Assembly: GCA_945898205.1 (NCBI GenBank)
Contig: CAMDHO010000003.1
Coordinates: 17,863-81,862, forward strand
Origin: Chlamydia trachomatis
GTDB lineage: Bacteria; Chlamydiota; Chlamydiia; Chlamydiales; Rhabdochlamydiaceae
Direction of reading: 5' to 3'
DNA: 64,000 bases
The translations under genes were made by a program, and so were the position numbers. The stretch's first letter is position 1, and the number at the start of each line of letters is the position of its first letter. The notes under the pieces are model-generated. The model was not told the DNA's origin. It did not search any database and saw nothing but the letters and a program-made list of their open reading frames with translations. Shown here in pieces: positions 55,866-63,825 of the stretch.

Positions 55866-57245
55866 TTAACTGCAGCAACCTACTATAGTAAGGGTTAGCG
55901 GAGTTTTTTGACAGCGAGATTCTTTAACAAGCTCTCCTATGAGAGTTTGGTTGCTATAGCTATGAATTTTCACGGTTTGTAAGGTTCCAATTAGCTCATT
56001 AGGCCCTTGGAAGACCACATTTTTCCAGCAACGAGTTTTTGCTTTTAGTTGTGATTCATCTTTATTACGACCTTCAACAAGAATTTCAACTTCCTTTCCT
56101 AACATGGACAGTCTTTCTTCTGTGCTGATTTCATTGTGAAGTGCTAGTAAGCGGTGTAGTCGATCTTCCTTTACTTCGAGTGGAATATCGTCTTTCCATC
56201 TAAAAGCGGGGGTTCCTTTTCTTGGGCTGTAGGTAAATAGGAATGCTACAGAGTAACGGACTTGTTTTAGAATGTCATAAGTTTCTTGAAATTCTTCTTC
56301 GGTCTCTGTCGGAAATCCTACGATGATGTCTGTTCCTAGGGAAACATTTGGAACGAGTTCTCTAAGGAGAGATACTTTTTCTAGATACTGCTCTTTTGAG
56401 TAGATTCGGTGCATCTTTTTTAAGATGCGACTTGATCCTGCTTGGATGGGAAAATGCACAAATTCACAAAGGGAAGGTAAATCTCGGATGGCTTGCATTA
56501 AGTTTAGCGTAATGTCTATAGGGTGACTTGTCATGAATCGGACTCTTTCAAGTCCTTTAATCTTATCGAGTCTGTAAAGGAGGTCATGAAAAAGGCAGTT
56601 CCACTCTGGTCGGTCTTTTCCATAGCTGTTCACATTTTGACCTAATAAAGTAATTTCTTTATAACCTTTTTGAACTAAAATACGGCATTCTTCTTCGATG
56701 CTATCAGGGGGCCTAGACACTTCTTGTCCTCTAGTATAGGGAACAACGCAATAAGTGCAGAACTTGTCGCAGCCTCGGATAATAGAGACGTAAGCTTTAA
56801 TAGGATCGTCTCTTTTTGCTATAAGATAGTCGAGGTTTTCTTCAAATTGGTCATCTGTTCGAATGGTATGTTTGCCAAATTCTAGGACTTCATCAAGAAC
56901 TTGGTTGAGGTCGGTTAAATTATTAGTTCCTAAAACAAAATCTATATGGGGAGCTTTGCGAAATAAAGATTCTTTTTTAGCCATTGCCATACAGCCTGTT
57001 ACGCCTATAATAGCTCTGTTTTCTTTAGATCTGCCTAGTTTTTCTAGTTTTCCGAGCTTACCCATGATTTTTCTTTCGGCTAAATCGCGGATAGAGCAAG
57101 TGTTATAGATTAGAAGATCAGAGTTCTCTTCGTCTTCAGTCCGGGTTAATCCCCGGTTTTCCAGTTGCCCGACCATAATTTCAGTGTCGAGTTCGTTCAT
57201 CTGGCAGCCGTAAGTTCTTATGAAAAATGTCTTTAAATTGCGCAT
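55866..57245 (-). CDS. miaB: tRNA-2-methylthio-N6-dimethylallyladenosine synthase MiaB
   Basis: A 459-residue radical-SAM methylthiotransferase from ATG 57245. UPF0004 domain with RTYGCQMNELDTEIM and YNTCSIRDLAERK; radical-SAM cluster motif RGCDKFCTYCVVPYTRG; C-terminal TRAM domain (LVEGRNKDESQLKAKTR). It adds a methylthio group to i6A37 of tRNAs. The longer frame from a TTG at 57311 lacks a ribosome binding site. The last residues (TLTIVGCCS) are unusual. Confidence 0.94.
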   Translation of the reverse strand: MRNLKTFFIRTYGCQMNELDTEIMVGQLENRGLTRTEDEENSDLLIYNTCSIRDLAERKIMGKLGKLEKLGRSKENRAIIGVTGCMAMAKKESLFRKAPHIDFVLGTNNLTDLNQVLDEVLEFGKHTIRTDDQFEENLDYLIAKRDDPIKAYVSIIRGCDKFCTYCVVPYTRGQEVSRPPDSIEEECRILVQKGYKEITLLGQNVNSYGKDRPEWNCLFHDLLYRLDKIKGLERVRFMTSHPIDITLNLMQAIRDLPSLCEFVHFPIQAGSSRILKKMHRIYSKEQYLEKVSLLRELVPNVSLGTDIIVGFPTETEEEFQETYDILKQVRYSVAFLFTYSPRKGTPAFRWKDDIPLEVKEDRLHRLLALHNEISTEERLSMLGKEVEILVEGRNKDESQLKAKTRCWKNVVFQGPNELIGTLQTVKIHSYSNQTLIGELVKESRCQKTPLTLTIVGCCS

Positions 57246-57391
57246 AGAATGATTTGTTTTTGAAAAATTTTCAGGAAGAGTGTATAAGATTAGCTCAAGT
57301 TTAGCAAGCAACTTAAGACCAAAAAACTTTTTTTATCGTCATAGTACGAGAAAGGGTTGGCAAAAAAGGATAAAAAAAGTATCCTAGCATC

Positions 57392-57419
57392 TTTACATTG
57401 AGAAATGTTGACTTAACAT
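57392..57419 (+). promoter_or_regulatory. Possible promoter of rplM-rpsI
   Basis: TTTACA (57392-57397) and TAACAT (57414-57419) with a 16-base spacer stand 24 bases before the rplM start. Fits a sigma-66/sigma-70-type promoter with loose consensus. Alternative: TTGACT at 57409 with a closer -10. Confidence 0.3.
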
Positions 57420-57442
57420 ACGAAATTTTATAAGGCGAAGTC

Positions 57443-57898
57443 ATGACGAAGCAAAATAGAAAAAATACGACCATCCTCCTCACGAAAGAAGCAGCATTGG
57501 CTGAAAGGAAGTGGTTTTTGTTGGATGCTACTGGAAAAACGCTAGGTCGTTTTTCTTCTGAAGTAGCGAAGATCCTCAGAGGCAAGCATAAGCCACAATT
57601 CACACACCACGTAGATACAGGTGATGGCGTAGTGATTATTAATGCTTCTAAAATTAAAGTTACAGGAGCAAAAGCGGCTCAGAAGGTCTATCGTTATTAC
57701 ACAGGATCTATGGGTGGTATGCGCGAAGTTCCATATCGCGTAATGCAAGCAAGAAAACCTGACTATATCATTAGACGTGCAGTTAAAGGTATGATGCCTA
57801 AGACTCGTCTTTCTGACGCTCAGTTGAAGAAATTGCGCATATTTGCTGATCAAGAGCACGACATGCATGCTCAGCAACCTGAAGCAGTACAAATATAA
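57443..57898 (+). CDS. rplM: 50S ribosomal protein L13
   Basis: A 151-residue protein. [20 protein letters not shown], then [36 protein letters not shown] and [19 protein letters not shown] are L13 signatures. The first 18 residues are longer than in E. coli. AAGGCGAAG is the ribosome binding site. Operon with rpsI, 26 bases downstream, as in nearly all bacteria. Confidence 0.97.
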   Translation: MTKQNRKNTTILLTKEAALAERKWFLLDATGKTLGRFSSEVAKILRGKHKPQFTHHVDTGDGVVIINASKIKVTGAKAAQKVYRYYTGSMGGMREVPYRVMQARKPDYIIRRAVKGMMPKTRLSDAQLKKLRIFADQEHDMHAQQPEAVQI

Positions 57899-57924
57899 AC
57901 CTTTTCAATGGAAAGTAATTAGTT

Positions 57925-58317
57925 ATGCAAGAAGAAAAAATTGGCATTGGAAGAAGGAAAACTGCGGTAGCTTCTGTCCGTTTAAGATCAGGTACAGGTA
58001 AAATTACTGTTAATGGTAAAAAGTTTGAAGAGTATTATGTTACAGAGCTGCAAAGAAACACTATTCTTTCTCCTTTTAAGACATGCAACACTCCTGCTGA
58101 CAAGTATGATATACTTGTTAGAGTTAAAGGTGGAGGCCCTGAAGGTCAAACTATAGCTACAAGACTTGGAATTTCAAGAGCACTTGTTGGCGAAGATGAG
58201 ACTCGCAGACTTGGATTGAAAGCAGAAGGTTATCTTACTCGTGACTCTAGAAAAAGAGAAAGAAAGAAATACGGAAGAGCTGGAGCTCGTAAGAGATTCC
58301 AATTCTCTAAGCGTTAA
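57925..58317 (+). CDS. rpsI: 30S ribosomal protein S9
   Basis: A 130-residue protein: GIGRRKTAVASVRLRSGTGK at the start, GGGPEGQTIATRLGISRAL in the middle, and the basic end GRAGARKRFQFSKR that reaches the ribosomal P site. Family length. Followed by a strong terminator. Confidence 0.97.
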   Translation: MQEEKIGIGRRKTAVASVRLRSGTGKITVNGKKFEEYYVTELQRNTILSPFKTCNTPADKYDILVRVKGGGPEGQTIATRLGISRALVGEDETRRLGLKAEGYLTRDSRKRERKKYGRAGARKRFQFSKR

Positions 58318-58350
58318 TCTCTATTTCACAGAAGATTATTACTCAAGAAA

Positions 58351-58381
58351 AACCTCAGGAGAAATTCTGAGGTTTTTTTTT
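58351..58381 (+). terminator. Rho-independent terminator of rplM-rpsI
   Basis: AACCTCAG (58351-58358) pairs perfectly with CTGAGGTT (58367-58374), then eight or more T. Confidence 0.9.
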
Positions 58382-58540
58382 GATCTCAATAGGTGATATT
58401 TCAGCAGCCAGTTGATATATGGGTGTTATGCCGTTATTGTTGCTCGTCTTTAAAAAACAGGTTATCTTATAGAGTTTTAAAGGTTTATCAATCAGAAATC
58501 CATAAAGAACTGGATCTCGTTGATAAATCTTTTTTATCAT
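58355..58540 (-). CDS. Possible small gene convergent to rpsI
   Basis: A 61-codon frame with a good ribosome binding site (AAGGAAAAGGC before ATG 58540). The sequence (ITPIYQLAAEISPIEIKKK in its second half) shows no known motif; it could be a remnant of an ankyrin-type gene. Its end runs through the rpsI terminator, which argues for caution. Confidence 0.25.
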   Translation of the reverse strand: MIKKIYQRDPVLYGFLIDKPLKLYKITCFLKTSNNNGITPIYQLAAEISPIEIKKKPQNFS

Positions 58541-58696
58541 GCCTTTTCCTTCAATTATTCCGATGAATCTTAATTTTGTAATTGCTTTGTTTTTAATTTG
58601 TTAGTGTCACTTAGTTTGCTCTCTTATTTTACGTTGAAATTAAAGTGAAAAATATGATATAATTCACTTATATTATAATGCAACTGAGGTGGTTTT

Positions 58697-59935
58697 TTGC
58701 TAGCTAAATTGGAATACTTTACAGCTTTTTTTATTCCAACGGCTTCAACGGCTTCAATCAGGTTAAGTGATTCGGATAAAATAGATTATGTTGCTAAGAG
58801 ATCCTTGAAAGGGATGATCTTAAACTGGAATCACAAGGCTGATTACACATCTTTAATTATTAAAGTAGATAAGACGTTCCGATGTCCCTGGACTTCAAAA
58901 ATGAAGAAAATTAAAGTCTTAGTTAAAAATATAGACTTAGAATCTAAAATAGAACAGGCCGGCCTAACAATAATAAAAGGAGTGGATTCAGCGCATAGAT
59001 TTAAACTGTTAAACTGCGTGGATGCTCTTAGCCAATCTAAGGTTTTAAATGCCTGCGCTTACGTTGATGTCGGATTACCTGAGGCTTCAAAAATCTTAGT
59101 AGGTAAACTGGGTGATAAGTATGTAATAGAGAAAACTTCCCCCCTAGCACCCGGAAATCTTAGAGATATTAGATCGACGAACGCCTATGTAATAAAGGAG
59201 TTTAAGCCTGTTAAATCTCGGCAATCGACTCCCCTTGAGGGAGATGCAGGAGACTTAAAGAAGACGGCTTCAAATGAGGCTAAAGCTGAAATTGAAGCTA
59301 CTGAAGCTCTTCAAGATGTTTCTGGAGTGATAAAAGTCCGCGGCAAGCTAATCGATATAGAGACTTCAGAGGTTATGGGCTTTATAACAGAGCGTTATGA
59401 TAAAGATTATAAAAAGTATTCAGAAGAAGAGGGCAGCTCTCAAGATTTTTTAAAGAATTTTAAGTCGTTAGTGACCACATTTGAAAAAATGCATGAAAAA
59501 GACTTAGTGCATAACGACATAAAACTCGAGAACGTATTTATCAAGTTAAAGGATGAAAATATTTCAGAATTAGTTGTTGGAGATATTCAACTAACAAATG
59601 TAACGGATCGGACTTTTGCATATTCTTCGTCCTATTGCTTTAAAGAAGATCACGAACTAATTTATGACTGTCCAAAGGAGGATGTTCTAAACACTCGAAA
59701 GCAATTCGATGTACGTCAATTCTTTTTTCTTATGTATTACAGTATTTGTCCAGAGGCTTTTCCTCAAACTCCAGATAGCCTAGAATTTAACGAGGCAAAG
59801 ACAACTTTTGCGCCAATCCCAGAAGGAAAAGCTACAGCGGCTTTGCGCGAATATATTTATCAGAACTTAACCTCTAAAGAAATGAAAGATCTTCCATCTA
59901 TGACAGGGGTCCTTCAAAAACTTAACGAGATTTAG
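58697..59935 (+). CDS. Eukaryotic-like protein kinase, possibly secreted effector
   Basis: A 412-residue protein starting at TTG 58697 (GAGGTGG upstream). Residues about 1-130 are unlike any domain I know. The kinase part has the beta-3 lysine in YVIKEFK (K167), a helix-C Glu in AEIEATEAL, the catalytic loop HNDIKLEN (H272, D274, K276, N279), and GDIQL in place of DFG (D296). All key residues are kept, so it may be active, though the glycine loop is not visible. No signal peptide or membrane segment. Differs from the Pkn1/PknD/Pkn5 kinases of Chlamydiaceae in size and domain order as far as I recall. A type III secreted host-directed kinase is a reasonable guess. Confidence 0.7.
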   Translation: MLAKLEYFTAFFIPTASTASIRLSDSDKIDYVAKRSLKGMILNWNHKADYTSLIIKVDKTFRCPWTSKMKKIKVLVKNIDLESKIEQAGLTIIKGVDSAHRFKLLNCVDALSQSKVLNACAYVDVGLPEASKILVGKLGDKYVIEKTSPLAPGNLRDIRSTNAYVIKEFKPVKSRQSTPLEGDAGDLKKTASNEAKAEIEATEALQDVSGVIKVRGKLIDIETSEVMGFITERYDKDYKKYSEEEGSSQDFLKNFKSLVTTFEKMHEKDLVHNDIKLENVFIKLKDENISELVVGDIQLTNVTDRTFAYSSSYCFKEDHELIYDCPKEDVLNTRKQFDVRQFFFLMYYSICPEAFPQTPDSLEFNEAKTTFAPIPEGKATAALREYIYQNLTSKEMKDLPSMTGVLQKLNEI

Positions 59936-60069
59936 CCCTCTTACGGATCCCTTTAATTAAAAAAATAAACGTTGGCAACCTGTCCGTGAAAATCCTTTTT
60001 GCAAAAAAATCTAATTTGCATTCCATAAAAATGGCAAACTAAGCTATTAACGTTAGTCTATGAAAAAAG

Positions 60070-60091
60070 GCGCTCCAAATGGAGTGTTTTT
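60070..60091 (+). terminator. Likely terminator after the kinase gene
   Basis: GCGCTCC (60070-60076) pairs with GGAGTG (60081-60086) through one G-U pair, 4-base loop, followed by five T. It lies 135 bases after the kinase stop and 50 before tpx. Confidence 0.55.
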
Positions 60092-60143
60092 CTAATCCAG
60101 AATAGGCATCTACTTTAATATTACACCCCATAAAGGAGTCTCT

Positions 60144-60641
60144 ATGGCAACAGTTACTTTAAAAGGAAATCTAGTTCACTTAGCAGGAACATTTCTGAAT
60201 GTGGGGCAAAAAGCTCCTGATTTTATTTTAGTGAGCTCTAGTTTAGAAGATAAGACTTTAGACAGTTTTTCTGCGGTTAAGAAAATACTCTTAATCGTTC
60301 CAAGTTTAGAAACCTCAGTATGCTCTACTTGTACAAAAACATTTCATGAAAAAGTTGTAAATAGAAAAGATCTGGAATTGCTAGTTATTTCAGCGGATCT
60401 TCCTTTCGCTCAAAAAAGATATTGTGAAGCAGAGCATGTATCGAACCTTACAGCCTTGTCTACAATGAGAGATCAATCTTTTGGTAAGGACTATGGAGTT
60501 CTGATTCAAGATGGGCCTTTAAAGGGACTTTGTACAAGAGCAGTTTTGCTTTTAGATGAAAATAACAAAGTTCTTTATGCGGAACTTGTTTCTGAAATCA
60601 CCTCTGAGCCTAACTATGAAAAGCTTTTTGCTCTAATTTAA
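60144..60641 (+). CDS. tpx: Thiol peroxidase Tpx
   Basis: A 165-residue atypical 2-Cys peroxiredoxin. VGQKAPDFILVS starts the fold; the peroxidatic Cys is in SLETSVCSTCTKTF (usual form SLDTPVCDTS); the resolving Cys is in RYCEAEHVSNLTALSTMRD. It reduces peroxides in the cytoplasm with thioredoxin. An extra Cys three residues after the peroxidatic one is unusual. Strong ribosome binding site (AAAGGAG). The polyketide synthase gene starts 18 bases later, so they probably share a transcript. Confidence 0.93.
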   Translation: MATVTLKGNLVHLAGTFLNVGQKAPDFILVSSSLEDKTLDSFSAVKKILLIVPSLETSVCSTCTKTFHEKVVNRKDLELLVISADLPFAQKRYCEAEHVSNLTALSTMRDQSFGKDYGVLIQDGPLKGLCTRAVLLLDENNKVLYAELVSEITSEPNYEKLFALI

Positions 60642-60659
60642 ATTTTTAAGCAGGACAAG

Positions 60660-61775
60660 ATGTTAAGCTATATTTCAGATTTCCATGTCATAAGACCAAG
60701 ATATGAAAAAGATCACAAGGCTATCTTAGAATGGATAGCTAAAGCGCATCTGCGTTCTGCAGGCAGTGAACCTGATCTTGTAAAAGCTCTTTTAGAGGAT
60801 TTGAAGAAAATAGAAGTAGGGACAAAAAAGATTCAAACTAGAGGGACCCAACTTGAAGATTTAGAGCATGAAAGTTGGGAAGCCATGTCTATTTTTCGCT
60901 TGGATCAATTTCCTTCTGGGTTAGGATTAACAGAGAGAACTAAGCGCTTTACTAGCGAAGTCTCTGGTTTATTTGAGCAATTTTATCCGGAAAACGCTTT
61001 TATGCCGGATCACCTTATTCATGTAACGTGTACGGGCTATTCATCACCTAGTGGAGCACAAAGGATTGTTTCTTTGCGTAAAGCAACAGATTCCCAAGTT
61101 ACTCATGCATATCATATGGGGTGTTATGGAGCATTTCCTGCCATTCAAATAGGATCTGGATTTTTAATGTCCTCGCCTTCTGACCTAACTGTAGATGTAG
61201 TACATACTGAAATGTGCAGTCTTCATATGAATCCCTCTAACCACACAAAAATGCAACTAATTATTGAGAGTTTATTTGCAGATGGGTTCATTAAATACAC
61301 GTTGAAAAAAAAGAGGTCAAAATCTTCTTTTCAAGTTATTGCTTTTTTAGAGGAGATCATTCCCGATTCAAGTCAAGATATGATTTGGTCCTGTACAGAT
61401 CAATGTTTTTCTATGGAAATGAGCAAGGAAGTGCCTTTTAAAATTGCAAAAGAGCTCGAGGCTTTTCTGCAAAGACTGGCTAAAAAAGCGGGTCTTTCTT
61501 TTGAAGAACTTCTGAAAAATGCGGTTTTTGCAATTCATCCAGGGGGACCTAAGATCATAGAACAGGTAACTCGTCTTTTAAGTTTAAACACATGGCAAGT
61601 GGATCATAGCTTTGAGATCTTAAAATCGTGTGGCAATATGTCCTCTGCTACAATGCCGCATATTTGGCAAAAGATTCTATTAGATCCAGAAGTTAAAGAA
61701 GGAACTTTTGTTGTCAGCATGGGATTCGGTCCAGGGCTCACTTTAGCCGCTTCTATTTTACAAAAACAAGGATAG
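60660..61775 (+). CDS. Type III polyketide synthase (chalcone/stilbene synthase-like)
   Basis: A 371-residue protein of the normal length for the family. The Cys-His-Asn triad is visible: C155 in YHMGCYGAFPAI, H293 in FAIHPGGPKII, N326 in SCGNMSSATMPHIW. Their spacing (138 and 33 residues) is nearly that of plant chalcone synthase (139 and 33). The C-terminal VVSMGFGPGLTLAA is the conserved GFGPG loop. Such enzymes extend a CoA- or ACP-bound starter with malonyl-CoA and cyclise it to resorcinols, pyrones or phloroglucinols. It is followed after four bases by a membrane protein gene and then a UbiG-like methyltransferase gene, pointing to a methylated product that is probably membrane-bound. 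The starter is unknown; a fatty acyl chain is the usual one in bacteria. Confidence 0.93.
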   Translation: MLSYISDFHVIRPRYEKDHKAILEWIAKAHLRSAGSEPDLVKALLEDLKKIEVGTKKIQTRGTQLEDLEHESWEAMSIFRLDQFPSGLGLTERTKRFTSEVSGLFEQFYPENAFMPDHLIHVTCTGYSSPSGAQRIVSLRKATDSQVTHAYHMGCYGAFPAIQIGSGFLMSSPSDLTVDVVHTEMCSLHMNPSNHTKMQLIIESLFADGFIKYTLKKKRSKSSFQVIAFLEEIIPDSSQDMIWSCTDQCFSMEMSKEVPFKIAKELEAFLQRLAKKAGLSFEELLKNAVFAIHPGGPKIIEQVTRLLSLNTWQVDHSFEILKSCGNMSSATMPHIWQKILLDPEVKEGTFVVSMGFGPGLTLAASILQKQG

Positions 61776-61779
61776 AAAA

Positions 61780-62277
61780 ATGTACCTTTGGCTTCTTTTT
61801 CCTTTTATATTGCAAACAGTTCTTATGACGGCAGATGAATATGTTTTTCACAGAAAAAGAGCTCTTCCCCTTTGGGAAAAGATAGGGCACCCTCTCGATA
61901 CAATTTCTGTTTTAGCTTTGTATGGTTTTATCTTTCTGGCTCCTTACAGCTCCTATCATCTCAAGTGGTTCATAGGACTTGGAATAGTTTCTTGCCTGTT
62001 CATTACAAAAGATGAATTTGTCCACAAGCATCACTGCACAGGATCTGAACATTGGCTTCATGCTGTGCTTTTTGTAAATCACCCTATTATGGTTATTTCC
62101 TTAGGACTTTGTTGGCCTGCTTTACATGGGCAACCTGCATTTTCTTGGATTCAAAGTTGGATACCAAGCTTAGAAGTTCTCACTGTTTCTTTAGTTTCTC
62201 AAGCTCTTATGATTATCGGATTTCTCCTTTACCAAATCATCTACTGGAATTTTTTATGGAAAGAAAAAAAAGTATAA
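61780..62277 (+). CDS. His-rich integral membrane protein in the polyketide cluster
   Basis: A 165-residue protein with about five membrane segments. I do not recognise the family with certainty. Histidines cluster at the membrane faces: DEYVFHRKR, IGHPLD, DEFVHKHHCTGSEHWLHA and VNHP. The HKHH...HWLH pattern recalls the metal-binding boxes of membrane hydroxylases and desaturases. In bacterial alkylresorcinol clusters the synthase is followed by a methyltransferase and an oxygenase, so an oxidising role is an attractive guess. It starts four bases after the synthase and overlaps the methyltransferase by 22 bases. Confidence 0.65.
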   Translation: MYLWLLFPFILQTVLMTADEYVFHRKRALPLWEKIGHPLDTISVLALYGFIFLAPYSSYHLKWFIGLGIVSCLFITKDEFVHKHHCTGSEHWLHAVLFVNHPIMVISLGLCWPALHGQPAFSWIQSWIPSLEVLTVSLVSQALMIIGFLLYQIIYWNFLWKEKKV

Positions 62278-62990
62278 ATAATGCCTTTTATGACACTCTT
62301 GATGAAATGTGGTTAACGGCACAAGATCATCCTATTGCTCTTTTAAGAGCTGAAAATGCGATTAGGAACCCGTGGATTATACAAACGATCGAAACTCAAA
62401 AGCAAAGCTCTGTCAGAGTATTAGATATAGGATGTGGTGCAGGGCTTCTTTCTCATAGATTGGCAGAAAAGGGGCATGAGGTTGTTGGTATTGATCTGTC
62501 TATAGGCAGCCTAGAGGTAGCTCAAAAGCAAAATACAGGAGCTGCTTTTTTAGTGGGAGATGCCTCTCAAATCCCATTTCCAGATCATTCGTTTGATGTT
62601 GTTTGTGCAATGGATCTTTTAGAGCATGTCACAAATCCGCAACAAGTAATCAAAGAGGCTTCTCGTGTCTTAAAGCCAAATGGACTTTTTTTCTTCCATA
62701 CTTTTAATCGCAATTGGCTCAGCTACCTTATCATTATTAAGGGAGTAGAGTGGTTTGTAAAAAATGCACCTCAAAACATGCATGTATATTCTCTTTTTAT
62801 CAAACCTAAAGAACTTCGTGTAATGCTTAACCAAACGGGACTTTCTGTAAAAAATATTCAGGGTTTAATTCCAGATCCTATGTCTTCTGCTTTTTGGAAG
62901 ATGTTGAGTTCACGTACTGTGAGAGAAGATTTTAGGTTTAAATTTTCAAAAGGGTTGCAAACGGGATATGTAGGTTGGGCTTCTAAGTAA
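62256..62990 (+). CDS. UbiG-like class I SAM-dependent methyltransferase
   Basis: A 244-residue protein from ATG 62256 (the frame is open further up, but that part overlaps the membrane protein gene and is not methyltransferase-like). N-terminus NNAFYDTLDEMWLTAQDHPI is like UbiG. SAM motif I is VLDIGCGAGLLSHRLAEKG, then VVGIDLS, and DVVCAMDLLEHV as motif II/III. UbiG-type enzymes methylate hydroxyls of polyprenyl-phenol quinone precursors. Placement directly behind a type III polyketide synthase suggests the ring or hydroxyl of its product as substrate instead of, or besides, a quinone. Confidence 0.88.
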   Translation: MERKKSINNAFYDTLDEMWLTAQDHPIALLRAENAIRNPWIIQTIETQKQSSVRVLDIGCGAGLLSHRLAEKGHEVVGIDLSIGSLEVAQKQNTGAAFLVGDASQIPFPDHSFDVVCAMDLLEHVTNPQQVIKEASRVLKPNGLFFFHTFNRNWLSYLIIIKGVEWFVKNAPQNMHVYSLFIKPKELRVMLNQTGLSVKNIQGLIPDPMSSAFWKMLSSRTVREDFRFKFSKGLQTGYVGWASK

Positions 62991-63152
62991 AAACAAGCCA
63001 ACTCATAATGTTATTAATAAATTTCTGTTACTTTACTAGTGTTTTGTTGTTTGTGAATTAATTAAATACTTTACAATTATGATTAGAATTATATGATGAG
63101 GCAAAAAGGGGTGTTTATGGGTGAGCCTCGTGGGATATCAAGGAGATCAAAA

Positions 63153-63785
63153 ATGAAAGTATTTGTCAGAGTAGGAGCCGCTATTATTTGTTTTGTTGGA
63201 GGAGGGCTTTTTGCTGGAGCTTCTAATGACATTAGAAATGTTAGCAATAATTCGAATAGTGAGACTCAAACTTCAGGAACTGGGACGACTGTTAATGTCT
63301 ATCAAGATGAAGAGGAAGATAATGCAATACCTGGATTAGGTGTAGCTCCTTTTCTTCCGTGGGCTGGTGCTGGAATGTATTATGGAACTTGGTATGGTAA
63401 TGAAGATGATTATCATAATGATGTGAATATAAATCGATCTGCAGAATTTAATGAGTATAATGGAAATCGAAATCTAGATCGTAATAATGGGCAATGGGAT
63501 GGCAGTCGTCCTGAAAATGGGCAAAACGCTAGAGACCAAGCAGGGCAAGGAAATGCTGGAGATAGGGCCGGACAAGGAAACGCTAGAGACCAAGCAGGGG
63601 ACAGATCAGGACAAGAAAACGCTAGAGACCAAGCCGCGCAAGGAAACGCTAGGAGCCAACAGCAAGCGGCCAGTATGAAGTCTGGCGGGCAAACAGGGCA
63701 GAAAGGTCAAGGGAATAAAAAAAGTAGTGGAAGTCGCAAATCTCGTAGAGGAAATGGTTCTCGAGATAAAGACCGTGGTAGATAG
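63153..63785 (+). CDS. Secreted protein with Gly/Gln/Asn/Arg-rich C-terminal repeats
   Basis: From ATG 63153 (AAGGAG seven to eight bases upstream) the protein has 210 residues; an earlier frame start at 63093 is less likely. A signal peptide (VFVRVGAAIICFVGGGLFAG, cut near ASN) leads to an acidic, Asn/Ser-rich part with an aromatic patch (PWAGAGMYYGTWYGNEDDY). The C-terminal half has imperfect repeats of the unit GQGNARDQA (five copies between about 63520 and 63660) and a strongly basic end (KKSSGSRKSRRGNGSRDKDR). No enzyme motif. It may be an envelope-associated or nucleic-acid/polyanion-binding protein. Terminator downstream. Confidence 0.65.
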   Translation: MKVFVRVGAAIICFVGGGLFAGASNDIRNVSNNSNSETQTSGTGTTVNVYQDEEEDNAIPGLGVAPFLPWAGAGMYYGTWYGNEDDYHNDVNINRSAEFNEYNGNRNLDRNNGQWDGSRPENGQNARDQAGQGNAGDRAGQGNARDQAGDRSGQENARDQAAQGNARSQQQAASMKSGGQTGQKGQGNKKSSGSRKSRRGNGSRDKDRGR

Positions 63786-63798
63786 TCTTATTTAATTT

Positions 63799-63823
63799 AA
63801 GGCCCATCGCTTGATGGGCCTTT
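63799..63823 (+). terminator. Hairpin terminator
   Basis: AAGGCCCATC (63799-63808) pairs perfectly with GATGGGCCTT (63813-63822), 4-base loop, followed by a short T run. Confidence 0.75.
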
Positions 63824-63825
63824 GA

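Noticed and set aside
57542..57892. 116-codon minus-strand frame inside rplM
   Set aside because: Shadow of ribosomal protein L13.
62052..62255. Upstream extension of the methyltransferase frame (68 codons)
   Set aside because: It overlaps the membrane protein gene in another frame, is not methyltransferase-like, and an ATG at 62256 begins the UbiG-like N-terminus.
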